Shown here in pieces: positions 41,667-49,935 of a stretch of DNA of 64,000 nt. The stretch's first letter is position 1. The number at the start of each line of letters is the position of its first letter. The notes under the pieces are model-generated. The model did no database searches, was not told the origin of the DNA, and saw only the letters and a list, made by a program, of their open reading frames with translations. A program made the translations under genes and the position numbers. Source of the stretch: Burkholderia sp. USMB20 (lineage in GTDB: Bacteria; Pseudomonadota; Gammaproteobacteria; Burkholderiales; Burkholderiaceae); contig NZ_JTAN02000021.1 of the NCBI RefSeq assembly GCF_000949135.2, positions 124,001-188,000 on the forward strand. Reading direction: 5' to 3'.

Positions 41667-43476
41667 AGATGAGAGGAATCGTGCCAGGTCTCGGCGTGCA
41701 ACGTCGAATCTCCGTGCCTGTGTTGGCCGACATCACGACAAGTTGGACAAAACTCGTCACTGGCGCATGCACGGCGAAGAAGTGATCCATCACGACGATG
41801 AATGTGCTGAGACTGGCGGCGGCAAACGCTTGCTCGTCGACCGTCAACGTCACTTCGAGACCTCGCACGAAGCTCGGCATCGGTTCTCCCGGCAGCCAGA
41901 GCCGCTTGACGCGATGGCTCAGGTTCGTCAGTCCGTCGAGCAGGTTCGCGTATCCCGCAGAGTGAGCAGCGAATTGGCGGAACAGGCGCTTTAGTTCCAC
42001 GAGCCCGGTACGGGTCAATTCGATCGAGTGTGGGGCGAACTGCGTGATGAGCCGCCAAGCCGCATCGCCTTCCTTCGACAATCGTGCGACTTCCGTCGGT
42101 GTGTCCAGCATCACGATGCGTGAAACCATCGTTCCCTGCTCGTTCACCAGATCACCATCCTCGGCGCCAGCCCGCATCGTGCGAGGGAAATTGCCATTCG
42201 AGCAGGAGACATCCGCCGTTATCTGTTCGATCCCGGTGTCGGTCGCCGGTCGGCCGTCGAGTTCGACCAGGCTCAGCGCGGTTTCCTTTTTTCCCGACGG
42301 CGAGGCGGCGTTGTGTTGCTTGAGAACCCAATAGGGACCGGCCGGTTTGGCGGAACAGCCGTGCATGAGCGACGTGAACGGATGAATGATGTTCGCTCCG
42401 GATCGGTTCGTGGTGGTACGGACCGCGTCGACGGACCAGATTTCGACGCCGGCGGCATCCGTATTCTGGGATTGCACGGGGTACGTGTCCGTGATCGGAT
42501 TTCGCTTGACTGGCAGCGACGTAAGCCGGAACAGGTTGACGATCGGTGTGCAAAAGAGCTTCAGATTGTTCGCCGACAGATTTTTCAGTCGCTGTGCCGT
42601 CCACGAATCCGGATGAACGCCGCAAATGGCGAGATGCAATGTGAACTGCTGGCCGGAACCTGCCGCATGCGCGAGCGCAGCGAGGTCGACGTCAATGAAA
42701 TCGAATTTCTTCGGAAACGCAAAATATTCGCTCAGTAGCCGCAGGGCCGGCGGCCCGTGATCTTCGTCGATCAGTTTCTCGGCGCCATCGAAGCCTACGG
42801 CGGTGAGCGGTGGTGTGGGCAGCGTTGACCAGCGACGTTCGATGTTTTCGACAAAGGCCGCCGGCGTGCGCATCGTCATCGTGTCCATTACCGTACCGAC
42901 GACTTCGCGGGTGCCATTGACATGGATGCGCAACGGGCTGGGGACGGCTTCGAGGCGAAAGTCAGGCCGCGCTACTTCGAAAGTGATGGAGAGCAGGCCG
43001 GTCGTACCGGGAGGCAGCACGACGTCGGCGGGCACAGCCGTAGCCGAGGCGTAGCGCGCTGCCGAAATGCGCACAGGCGCCAGCGTTACGTCATATACGG
43101 TGCGGAAACGGCAGTCTTCTACCTTGCTTGCGAGTTCCGTGTGGCGGGCAATGACCGATGGCTCAGTGAGCTTTTCGAACATGTCCGAGACATCGAACTG
43201 GGCAATTGCGCATGCCGGAATCGCTCGAAGATACTGGGGATACAGCATGCCGAGGAGCGCTTCGGCAAATTCAGGATAGTTGTCGTCGAGCCGATTGCCA
43301 ATATCGGCGGCGAGGAGCGCGAACGACTGCAACATCCGTTCGATATGGGGATCTTCGGAATGGTCGCCGGAAATCCCCAGGCGAACGGCAATTTTGGGAT
43401 AGCGCGTCGCGAAGGTTCCAATCGATCGGCGTAGTAGCGCAAGTTCTCGTTCGTAGTGCGGAAGCAGTTGATCCAT
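41665..43476 (-). CDS. tssF: type VI secretion baseplate protein TssF, isolated copy
   Basis: This 603-residue protein is full length for TssF (VasA/ImpG). It has the family start (MDQLLPHYERELALLRRSIG), the GDHSEDPHIERMLQSFALLA and LLGMLYPQYLRAIPACAI segments, and a C-terminus ending in RPGTIPLI. TssF is a core baseplate component normally encoded between tssE and tssG. Neither neighbour is present, and the gene is convergent with PAAR. No stop or frameshift is seen, so it may be functional. It could serve a T6SS elsewhere, or be a remnant from a larger cluster. Confidence 0.88.
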   Translation of the reverse strand: MDQLLPHYERELALLRRSIGTFATRYPKIAVRLGISGDHSEDPHIERMLQSFALLAADIGNRLDDNYPEFAEALLGMLYPQYLRAIPACAIAQFDVSDMFEKLTEPSVIARHTELASKVEDCRFRTVYDVTLAPVRISAARYASATAVPADVVLPPGTTGLLSITFEVARPDFRLEAVPSPLRIHVNGTREVVGTVMDTMTMRTPAAFVENIERRWSTLPTPPLTAVGFDGAEKLIDEDHGPPALRLLSEYFAFPKKFDFIDVDLAALAHAAGSGQQFTLHLAICGVHPDSWTAQRLKNLSANNLKLFCTPIVNLFRLTSLPVKRNPITDTYPVQSQNTDAAGVEIWSVDAVRTTTNRSGANIIHPFTSLMHGCSAKPAGPYWVLKQHNAASPSGKKETALSLVELDGRPATDTGIEQITADVSCSNGNFPRTMRAGAEDGDLVNEQGTMVSRIVMLDTPTEVARLSKEGDAAWRLITQFAPHSIELTRTGLVELKRLFRQFAAHSAGYANLLDGLTNLSHRVKRLWLPGEPMPSFVRGLEVTLTVDEQAFAAASLSTFIVVMDHFFAVHAPVTSFVQLVVMSANTGTEIRRCTPRPGTIPLI

Positions 43477-44350
43477 TGCGTGAAGTGATGAACCTGCAAC
43501 GCGGCGAACCGATATATTCGCCGACTGTTTCGGTTGCGCTGAATGTTGTCGGGCACGCTAACGTCATGACATTGCCATGATAACCGCTTGACGAAACAAA
43601 ACGTCGATCGGCTCGGGGAATTCCAATGCCACGATCGGCGAACCCGAAACGGTTTTTTAAATTTCGTACTGGCGGTCGCATATCTTTGTCGTACATGTCC
43701 CAACCTGACGAATTACATGCGGTGCTGGGCCGTAGTCACGCTTTGCGCGACGCAGTCGGAAAACATGGACCGGTTTGCCGGGATTCGACCTTTCGCGGAT
43801 TGAAGGCGAAGCACCGCTTCGCTTGTGACTACCGGTCGCGCGCAGGACGTCGCCCGAATTCACCGTTCGTGTCGACCGACGAGCAGATCAGCATCCATCA
43901 AGAAGAGAACCTTGAGGGGATCGCGATGCACGTGGCCGAATGTCGTCGTTGCCGCGCAACGCTGGAGATGGCGGTACGACGCTACAAACCGATGACGATG
44001 AATGTTCGACGGGGGCACACCGCCGCAGGTGGCGTGGTTCAGCGCGGCCAGTTCCGCCGCGACACTACCGCAAAGCTGATCGCGATCGAACCCGTCACGG
44101 TGCGTTCCGGCGCGTCTCCAATCGCATCGCCGAAGCGAAAACGGCGGCTGCGTCCGTCGCTGCGTCCAGCACGACGCTTCGTTGCGCGTGCATCGGCCGC
44201 GGCGACGGCATCGCACGATGTATCAGCCAAGCACTCGGCCGCTTGATCAACAGGCATGACAGTGAATTCCGCGAAGGGCATGCCCGTATTGAACGTCACG
44301 CCGTTCAATCAGTAAAATGAATGTTTCGATCGCTACGATTCCTTAAAAGA
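43477..44350. other. right boundary region of the type VI island, no recognised gene
   Basis: 874 bp between tssF and a LysR gene. Several overlapping ORFs exist on both strands, but none matches a family I know. The only one with a readable motif is on the plus strand at 43626-44246, listed separately. No tssE, tssG or transposase fragment was recognised. Confidence 0.5.
43626..44246 (+). CDS. doubtful ORF with an HxxxCxxC zinc-finger-like motif
   Basis: This 206-codon ORF has a very basic product. Its middle contains EGIAMHVAECRRCRATLEMA, an HxxxCxxC pattern like that of zinc-binding anti-sigma (ZAS) domains, followed by Arg/Ala-rich low-complexity sequence. Codon use is mixed and there is no clear ribosome-binding site. 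A shorter gene starting inside is possible. It may be a chance ORF. Confidence 0.25.
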   Translation: MPRSANPKRFFKFRTGGRISLSYMSQPDELHAVLGRSHALRDAVGKHGPVCRDSTFRGLKAKHRFACDYRSRAGRRPNSPFVSTDEQISIHQEENLEGIAMHVAECRRCRATLEMAVRRYKPMTMNVRRGHTAAGGVVQRGQFRRDTTAKLIAIEPVTVRSGASPIASPKRKRRLRPSLRPARRFVARASAAATASHDVSAKHSAA

Positions 44351-45226
44351 ATGGAATTGAAACTGCTCCGAACCTTCCTGACGGTCACCGAGCTCAGCCA
44401 TTTCAGCCGCGCGGCCGACACGCTGCACATGAGCCAGCCGGCGCTGAGCAAGCAGATCGGCGCGCTCGAGGCGAGCCTCGGCGGCAAGCTGTTCGAACGC
44501 GGCAGGCATGGCGCGGAGCTGACGCCGTTCGGTGAACGCTTCCTGCCCGACGCACAGGCGCTCGTGCGCGATGCCGACGAAATCCTCGCGCGTGCACGGG
44601 AGGCGACCAGCGGGCAGCGCGGCCATCTGCGGCTCGGCATCTGCCTGTCCGTGCTGACGCTCGTGCCGAAACTCGTCGCGGAATTCCGGCGCCGCAATCC
44701 GGGTGTCGCGGTCACGCTGAGCGATCTGTCGTCGTCCGAGCAAACCCGCCGGTTGCGCGCGGGCAAGCTCGACGCCGGGTTCCTGCGTTTGCCGTCGGAT
44801 GAAGGCTTGTCGTCGTTCAAGGTGATCGACGAGGCGCTCGCGCTCGCGGTGCCGCCGCACCTCGGCTTCAAGCGGGTGCCGGCCGATCTCGACGTGCTCA
44901 ACGAGATCGGCTTCATCGCGCTGCAGCGCGCACGCGGTCCCGGGCTCGCCGCGCAGATCGACCGGTGGTGCGTCGGGCGGCGCTTCGTGCCGCAGGTCAC
45001 GCAGCAGGCGGAGGACGTGCAATCGGTGCTCACGTCGGTCGCGGCCGGGGTCGGCGTCGCGTTTATTCCGTCGCACGCGCAGTACCTGCTGCGCGACGCG
45101 ACCGTGTTGCCGCTCGCCGGCAGGGACGCGAAATGGCGCGTCGGGCTCGCGTGGCTGTCCGGCCGCGACGATCCCGTGACCACGCGTTTCGTGTCGTTCA
45201 TGCGCGCCGCGATCAAGGGCGCATGA
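44351..45226 (+). CDS. LysR-family transcriptional regulator
   Basis: This 291-residue protein starts MELKLLRTFLTVTELSHFSR, with a helix-turn-helix around MSQPALSKQIGALE. The effector domain (about 90-290) has GHLRLGICLSVLTLVPKLV and VAAGVGVAFIPSHAQYL, resembling the CatR/BenM-CbbR group. The ATG at 44351 gives the normal LysR start. An upstream ATG (44321) adds ten atypical residues. A small winged-helix gene follows closely. The target is not evident. Confidence 0.88.
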   Translation: MELKLLRTFLTVTELSHFSRAADTLHMSQPALSKQIGALEASLGGKLFERGRHGAELTPFGERFLPDAQALVRDADEILARAREATSGQRGHLRLGICLSVLTLVPKLVAEFRRRNPGVAVTLSDLSSSEQTRRLRAGKLDAGFLRLPSDEGLSSFKVIDEALALAVPPHLGFKRVPADLDVLNEIGFIALQRARGPGLAAQIDRWCVGRRFVPQVTQQAEDVQSVLTSVAAGVGVAFIPSHAQYLLRDATVLPLAGRDAKWRVGLAWLSGRDDPVTTRFVSFMRAAIKGA

Positions 45227-45297
45227 CCGGGCGTATAGTGTCCGCGATCGCCTTCCGCCCGAATGCCGGCCCGGCGCCGGCTCACGAACCCGAACCG

Positions 45298-45582
45298 ATG
45301 ACTTCAGAACCCGACGACTCCCCGCTCGATCCCGCACTCGTTGCGACGCTCGCGACGCTGCATGAAGCCGCGACCGATCCGTCCGGCAAAACGTGGTCGC
45401 TGCCGAAGATCGCGAAGCGCACGCAATTGCCGATGAGCACGCTGCGCCGCGTGCTGACGCAACTCGACGCCGCCGGCCTGAGCGCGACGACGTTGAACGA
45501 CGACGGCACGGGCAGCGCCGCCTTGACCGAAGAGGGGCGCGCCGTGTGCGCGCAACTGTTCGGTGGGAACGACCGCGGATGA
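45298..45582 (+). CDS. small winged-helix DNA-binding protein
   Basis: This 94-residue protein has one winged helix-turn-helix: ALVATLATLHEAATDPSGKT, then WSLPKIAKRTQLPMSTLRRV (the recognition helix) and a short wing (DDGTGSAALTEEG). It resembles the DNA-binding part of MarR/IclR regulators without a ligand domain. An alternative ATG at 45223 overlaps the LysR stop (ATGA) and would add 25 residues rich in Ala and Pro. Either way it is probably co-transcribed with the LysR gene. A terminator follows at once. Confidence 0.75.
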   Translation: MTSEPDDSPLDPALVATLATLHEAATDPSGKTWSLPKIAKRTQLPMSTLRRVLTQLDAAGLSATTLNDDGTGSAALTEEGRAVCAQLFGGNDRG

Positions 45583-45586
45583 AAAA

Positions 45587-45610
45587 ACGGGTCGCCCGAA
45601 GGCGACCCGT
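45587..45610. terminator. Rho-independent terminator between convergent genes
   Basis: A perfect 10-bp stem ACGGGTCGCC/GGCGACCCGT with a CGAA loop. On the minus strand it ends in a T run (complement of AAAAAA at 45582-45587), so it mainly serves the outer-membrane barrel gene. It also lies just past the stop of the plus-strand winged-helix gene. Confidence 0.85.
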
Positions 45611-45634
45611 CATATTGCGGTTCGACATGCAACA

Positions 45635-46378
45635 TCACCACCGCGCCGTCACCCCACCCATGACGGAATGACGGTAGGTCTGGTCGTTCAGCCCATGCCG
45701 GTAGCCGACGTCGAGATCGAGCCAGGGCTTCGGCGAGTAGATCGCGCCCGCGATCACGAACGCCGGATTCGCGCCGGCCGTGCTCTCGGTGTTGCGCGAC
45801 AGGCCGATGTCGGCCACGAGCTGCACCTTGTCGGTCGCCTTGTAGAGCGCCGCGGCCGACACGGCCCAGACCGAGCGCAGGTCGCCCTGGCGGTTCGGCT
45901 GGTACGCGAGGCCCGCATTCGCGAGCAGCGAGAAGCGCGCGACGTCGGCTTGCGCGAGCAGCGTGGCGCCGGTGCCGACGCGGCCTGTGCCGAGCCCGCG
46001 ATCGTCGTTGCCGGTCGGCATCGTCACCTGCGGTTTCAGCGCAAGCGACAGCGGCCCGCGTTCGACGAAGCGCCACTTCATGCCGATCTCGACATCGCCG
46101 ATGCCTGTGCCATGGTCGTCGGTGCGCGTTTGCAGATGCGTGTAAGGCGCGTTCACGTAGAGATCGACGTGCTCGCCGAACCCGCGCGTGAGCGTCGCGT
46201 TCCACAATTGATGGCGGCCGTTTTCGTCCTGTTTCGAGGTTTGCTCGCCGTTGAACTCGAACTGCCAGTTCGCGTTGCCCTGCGTACCCGTGTCGTCGCT
46301 GACGAGCGGATGGGCCGCGTACGCGTACAACGGCGCGAGCAGGGTGCTCGCGGCCGCGAGCGAAAGCATTCTTTTCAT
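45635..46378 (-). CDS. outer-membrane beta-barrel protein, MetA-pathway/transporter type
   Basis: This 247-residue protein has a signal peptide (MKRMLSLAAASTLLAPLYAYA, cleavage near residue 21). The mature part alternates about ten to twelve amphipathic strands (NWQFEFNGEQTSK, LWNATLTRGFGEHVDLYVNA, WLDLDVGYRHGLND) and ends in an aromatic residue (ARW), the C-terminal signature of barrel proteins. Similar proteins are annotated as transporters or MetA-pathway channels of unknown substrate. The gene lies 68 bp downstream of mgtA on the same strand and may share its transcript. Confidence 0.78.
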   Translation of the reverse strand: MKRMLSLAAASTLLAPLYAYAAHPLVSDDTGTQGNANWQFEFNGEQTSKQDENGRHQLWNATLTRGFGEHVDLYVNAPYTHLQTRTDDHGTGIGDVEIGMKWRFVERGPLSLALKPQVTMPTGNDDRGLGTGRVGTGATLLAQADVARFSLLANAGLAYQPNRQGDLRSVWAVSAAALYKATDKVQLVADIGLSRNTESTAGANPAFVIAGAIYSPKPWLDLDVGYRHGLNDQTYRHSVMGGVTARW

Positions 46379-46405
46379 GAAGTCACCGTTGTTGCGTCGT
46401 GGGCG

Positions 46406-46425
46406 GCCGGCCCGCGCGGGCCGGC
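46406..46425. other. 20-bp perfect GC palindrome between mgtA and the barrel gene
   Basis: GCCGGCCCGC/GCGGGCCGGC is fully self-complementary. It lacks a T tract, so it may act as an mRNA-stabilising or attenuating hairpin in the mgtA-to-barrel spacer rather than a terminator. Confidence 0.45.
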
Positions 46426-46446
46426 ACGCCGTCGTTTCGGAGGCGA

Positions 46447-49227
46447 TCAGAACCACTGCTTGTAGCGACGCACATAGATCGTCTTGACGATCTGCGCGAG
46501 CAGGATGTAGCCGACCATCGTCGCCGCGAGCCACAGCCAGTAGGTGCCCGGCAGGTGCATGAAGCCGAGCGAATCCGCGAACGGCGAGAACGGCAGCCAG
46601 CAGCCGATCGCGATCGCGGTGAACGTCGACAGCAGCACCGGCAGCGCGGCCGTGCTCTGCAGGAACGGGATCTTCTGCGTGCGCAGCAGGTGCACGACGA
46701 GCGTCTGCGACACGAGGCTCTCGATGAACCAGCCCGAGTTCATCACGATCTGGCCGCCCGAACCGCCGTGCAGGTGATACATCGCGCCCGCGCCGAACAC
46801 GGTCCACATCAGCACGTAGGTCGTGATGTCGAACACCGACGACGTCGGCCCGACCCACAGCATGAAGCGGCCGATGTTGCCGGCTTCCCACTTGCGCGGC
46901 TTCTTCAGGAACTCGGGATCCATCTTGTCCCACGGCAGCAGCATCTGCGACGTGTCGTAGATCAGGTTCAGCACGAGCAGCTGGGTCGCGAGCATCGGCT
47001 CCCACGGCAGGAACGCGCTGGCGACGAGCACCGAGAACACGTTGCCGAAGTTCGAGCTGGCGGTCATGTTCAGGTACTTCAGGATGTTGCCGAACGTCTC
47101 GCGGCCCTTGATCACGCCTTCCTCGAGCACCATCAGGCTCTTTTCGAGCAGGATGATGTCGGCCGTTTCCTTCGCGATGTCGGCGCCGCTGTCGACCGAG
47201 ATGCCGACGTCGGCGTCGCGCAGCGCCGGTGCGTCGTTGATGCCGTCGCCGAGGAAGCCGACCGTGTGGCCGTTCGCCTGCAGCGCCTTCACGATGCGCG
47301 CCTTCTGCAGCGGCGTGAGCTTCGCGAACACCGTCGTGCGTTCGACGATCTCGGCGAGCGTCGCGTCGTCGAGCGCCTCGATTTCGGCGCCGAGCATCGG
47401 CTTGCCCGGTTCGAGGCCGACCTGGCGGCAGACCTTCATCGTGACGGTCGGGTTGTCGCCCGTCAGCACCTTCACCGACACGCCGTTCTCGCGCAGCGCG
47501 GCGAGCGCCGGCGCGGCCGATTCCTTAGGCGGATCGAGGAAGGTCAGGAAGCCGCGCACGACGAGATCGCGCTCGTCGGCGGTGCGGTATTGTTCGCGTT
47601 CGTCGCCGCGCGGGATCGTGCGTGTGGCGAGCACCAGCACGCGGAAGCCGTCCTCGTTGTACGCGTTCGCCTGTTCGAGCAGCCGCTTGCGTGCGACGAA
47701 GTCGAGCGGGCGCACGCCGTCCTCGTCCTGCACGTGGGTCGACACCGCGAGCATTTCCTCGACCGCGCCCTTGCAGATCAGCTGGTGCGTGCCGTGCGTG
47801 TCCTCGACCACGACCGACAGGCGGCGCCGCACGAAGTCGAACGGCAGCTCGTCGATCTTCTTGTAGCCGTGCGGCTTCACGCGCTCGCCGATCTCGTCGG
47901 CGCGCGCGACCACCGCGATGTCGATCAGGTTCTTCTGGCCGCTCTGATGAAAGCTGTTCAGCCAGCCGAGCCGCAGGATGTCCTCGTTCTTGTGGCCGGA
48001 CAGGTCGAGATGGTGCTCGAGGATGATCTTGTCCTGCGTGAGCGTGCCGGTCTTGTCGGTGCACAGCACGTCCATCGCGCCGAAGTTCTGCACCGAGTTC
48101 AGCCGCTTCACGACGACCTTGCGACGCGCCATCGCGATCGCGCCGCGCGCGAGGTTCGCGCTGACGATCATCGGCAGCATCTCGGGCGTGAGGCCGACGG
48201 CCACCGCGAGCGCGAACGTGAGTGCGCTCAGCCAGTCGCCCTTGGTCAGGCCGTTGATCATGAACACGATCGGCACCATCACGAACATGAACCTGATCAG
48301 CAGCCAGCTCACGCTCGCGACGCCGCGATCGAAGCTGGTCTCGATGCGCTTGTGGCTCACGACGTTGCGTGCGAGCGAACCGAAGTAGGTGTCTTCGCCG
48401 GTCGCGACGACCACGGCCGTCGCTGTGCCGCTCACCACGTTCGTGCCCATGAAGCACACGTTCTCGAGATCGAGCAGCGACTTGGACGCATCGTTCGCGG
48501 CGGCGGACGAGCCCGTCGCGCCTGCGCCGGCCGACTTGCCGGCGACCGCGCCGAGCGTGTCGTATTTCTCGACCGGCAGCGCTTCGCCGGTCAGCACGGC
48601 CTGGCTGATGAACAGGTCGCGCGACGCGAGCAGGCGCACGTCGGCGGGGATCATGTCGCCGGCCGACAGGTGCACGATGTCGCCGACCACCACTTCACGC
48701 ATCGGCACCTCGCGGCGCGCGGGCTCGGACACGTCGGTCACCGCGCGCTGCACGGTCGCCGTCGTGCGGACCATCGCCTTGAGCTTTTCGGCCGCGCGCA
48801 GCGACCGGAATTCCTGCACGAAGCGCAGCAGCGCGCTGATCGTGACCATCGTCAGCAGGATGGTCATCCCGACGAAGTCGCGATCGCCGGGCGCCGCGAA
48901 GTAGACGTCGGTGCAGAAGCTGATCGTGGCCAGCACCAGCAGCACGTAGACGAACGGATTGTGGAACGCGTGCAGCAGCTGGCGCGTCCAGTGCGGCGGC
49001 TTGTCGTGCGCGATCTCGTTCGGACCGTTGTGCTGCAGGCGATCGGCGGCCTGGTCGTAGGTGAGGCCGCGCGTGCTGGTGCGCAGCGACTTGAAGGTTT
49101 CTTCGAGCGGGCGGGCCGCTTCCTGCGCGGCGCGCATGTTGCGCGGTTCGTTCTGCTGACCGGGGCCGGCGTTGATGAAGCCGCGCTGTTTCTTTTGCGA
49201 TGTTTGCGAAGTGTTGCGTTGTGTCAT
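46447..49227 (-). CDS. mgtA: Mg2+-importing P-type ATPase MgtA
   Basis: This 926-residue type IIIB P-type ATPase has an N-terminal cytoplasmic region with KPPHWTRQLLHAFHNPFVYV before the first helix pair. It shows the TGE actuator loop (LTGEALPVEKYD), the phosphorylation site Asp391 in CTDKTGTLT, the hinge LGDGINDAPALRDADVGI and about ten helices, the last near YWLWLAATMVGYILL. It imports Mg2+ across the inner membrane at the expense of ATP. The start at 49227 is set by AAGGAG 6 bases upstream. It is preceded by a 52-codon proline-rich ORF and a hairpin. Confidence 0.95.
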   Translation of the reverse strand: MTQRNTSQTSQKKQRGFINAGPGQQNEPRNMRAAQEAARPLEETFKSLRTSTRGLTYDQAADRLQHNGPNEIAHDKPPHWTRQLLHAFHNPFVYVLLVLATISFCTDVYFAAPGDRDFVGMTILLTMVTISALLRFVQEFRSLRAAEKLKAMVRTTATVQRAVTDVSEPARREVPMREVVVGDIVHLSAGDMIPADVRLLASRDLFISQAVLTGEALPVEKYDTLGAVAGKSAGAGATGSSAAANDASKSLLDLENVCFMGTNVVSGTATAVVVATGEDTYFGSLARNVVSHKRIETSFDRGVASVSWLLIRFMFVMVPIVFMINGLTKGDWLSALTFALAVAVGLTPEMLPMIVSANLARGAIAMARRKVVVKRLNSVQNFGAMDVLCTDKTGTLTQDKIILEHHLDLSGHKNEDILRLGWLNSFHQSGQKNLIDIAVVARADEIGERVKPHGYKKIDELPFDFVRRRLSVVVEDTHGTHQLICKGAVEEMLAVSTHVQDEDGVRPLDFVARKRLLEQANAYNEDGFRVLVLATRTIPRGDEREQYRTADERDLVVRGFLTFLDPPKESAAPALAALRENGVSVKVLTGDNPTVTMKVCRQVGLEPGKPMLGAEIEALDDATLAEIVERTTVFAKLTPLQKARIVKALQANGHTVGFLGDGINDAPALRDADVGISVDSGADIAKETADIILLEKSLMVLEEGVIKGRETFGNILKYLNMTASSNFGNVFSVLVASAFLPWEPMLATQLLVLNLIYDTSQMLLPWDKMDPEFLKKPRKWEAGNIGRFMLWVGPTSSVFDITTYVLMWTVFGAGAMYHLHGGSGGQIVMNSGWFIESLVSQTLVVHLLRTQKIPFLQSTAALPVLLSTFTAIAIGCWLPFSPFADSLGFMHLPGTYWLWLAATMVGYILLAQIVKTIYVRRYKQWF

Positions 49228-49254
49228 GAGTCGCTCCTTGCGCACGAGGCGGCG

Positions 49255-49300
49255 GGCGGGGAGCGACCGTGACGTCAGCGACGCACGAGCGCTCCCCGCC
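49255..49300 (-). promoter_or_regulatory. hairpin spanning the leader stop codon before mgtA
   Basis: A perfect 11-bp inverted repeat (CGCTCCCCGCC at 49290-49300 with GGCGGGGAGCG at 49255-49265) has a 24-base loop containing the leader ORF's TGA (49275-49277). It ends about 16 bases before the mgtA ribosome-binding site. A ribosome completing the leader would open it, as in attenuation or translational control. Confidence 0.6.
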
Positions 49301-49433
49301 GCGTCGCGTCAGGCGCGATCGGCTGTGGATCGGTGAAGGGGGGAACGCTCGCCGGCGCGCGGAGTGCGGCCGAAGGATCGATGCGCGGCGTCGCACCGGC
49401 GAGCGGTAATCGACTACTGTCGTCCGAGTTCAT
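49275..49433 (-). CDS. proline-rich leader peptide candidate upstream of mgtA
   Basis: This 52-codon ORF begins MNSDDSSRLPLAGATP and contains nine prolines, including a PP pair, and later DPQPIAPD. GGAG lies 5 bases before its ATG at 49433. Its stop lies 47 bases before the mgtA start, inside a strong hairpin. In enteric bacteria the short proline-codon-rich mgtL controls mgtA by ribosome stalling at low Mg2+ or proline. This ORF is longer and not obviously homologous, but has the same position and composition. The function is inference. Confidence 0.5.
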   Translation of the reverse strand: MNSDDSSRLPLAGATPRIDPSAALRAPASVPPFTDPQPIAPDATRRGALVRR

Positions 49434-49892
49434 CTGCACTCCTGTCGGTTGCGAGTAGGCGGCACGGGCGATCGGCAGCCGCGCACGCACGAGGGCGCGC
49501 GGCCGGACGGCACGCGAACGGAACACGCACGCAGCTTGCGCTGCGCGCAGCACGAACGTGCGCACGCTGCAACGCAGGGTTGCGCAGCGCGGACATTCGG
49601 CGATATCGAAAAAATTCGGCGGGGGATTCTGGCCGGTCAGGCCGGAAGGACGCCGCATCCTGCTTCCCGGGATGCGGCAGAAGACGAGGCTCTGCGCGGT
49701 TTCCTCAGGCAGCAGTCAAGTTGGTCGAAGACCAACTACAACTCGCATCGGTGTTCACAGAACACTCCATGTAATTCAGACGGGGGCGATGGTAAAGGCT
49801 CGTTGTGCGAAGCGTCAACCCTTTTGTCGGAAGATGCTTGCGAAATGTTATCGGCGCGATGCCGGACAGTCGGGCCGCCGGACGGCAGAAAA
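49434..49892. other. long upstream region of the mgtA leader
   Basis: About 460 bp with no convincing gene. It should contain the mgtA promoter and part of the 5' leader, and is AT-richer around 49730-49850. No M-box-like structure could be recognised by eye. Confidence 0.4.
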
Positions 49893-49920
49893 CGCATGCA
49901 GCCGCGCGCGACTGCATGCG
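49893..49920 (-). terminator. Rho-independent terminator of the subtilase gene
   Basis: A 9-bp stem CGCATGCAG/CTGCATGCG with a 10-base loop is followed on the minus strand by TTTT. It lies 16 bases past the protease stop codon. Confidence 0.8.
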
Positions 49921-49935
49921 TCGAGAACGGGCCGC

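Noticed and set aside
46399-49272. 957-codon plus-strand ORF opposite mgtA
   Set aside because: It is antisense to a P-type ATPase with every motif in place. The product is a low-complexity His/Arg/Glu/Gln string.
49434-49892. M-box magnesium riboswitch upstream of mgtA
   Set aside because: No M-box-like conserved helices could be recognised, and the class is not expected in Burkholderia. The leader ORF and hairpin are the better-supported signals.
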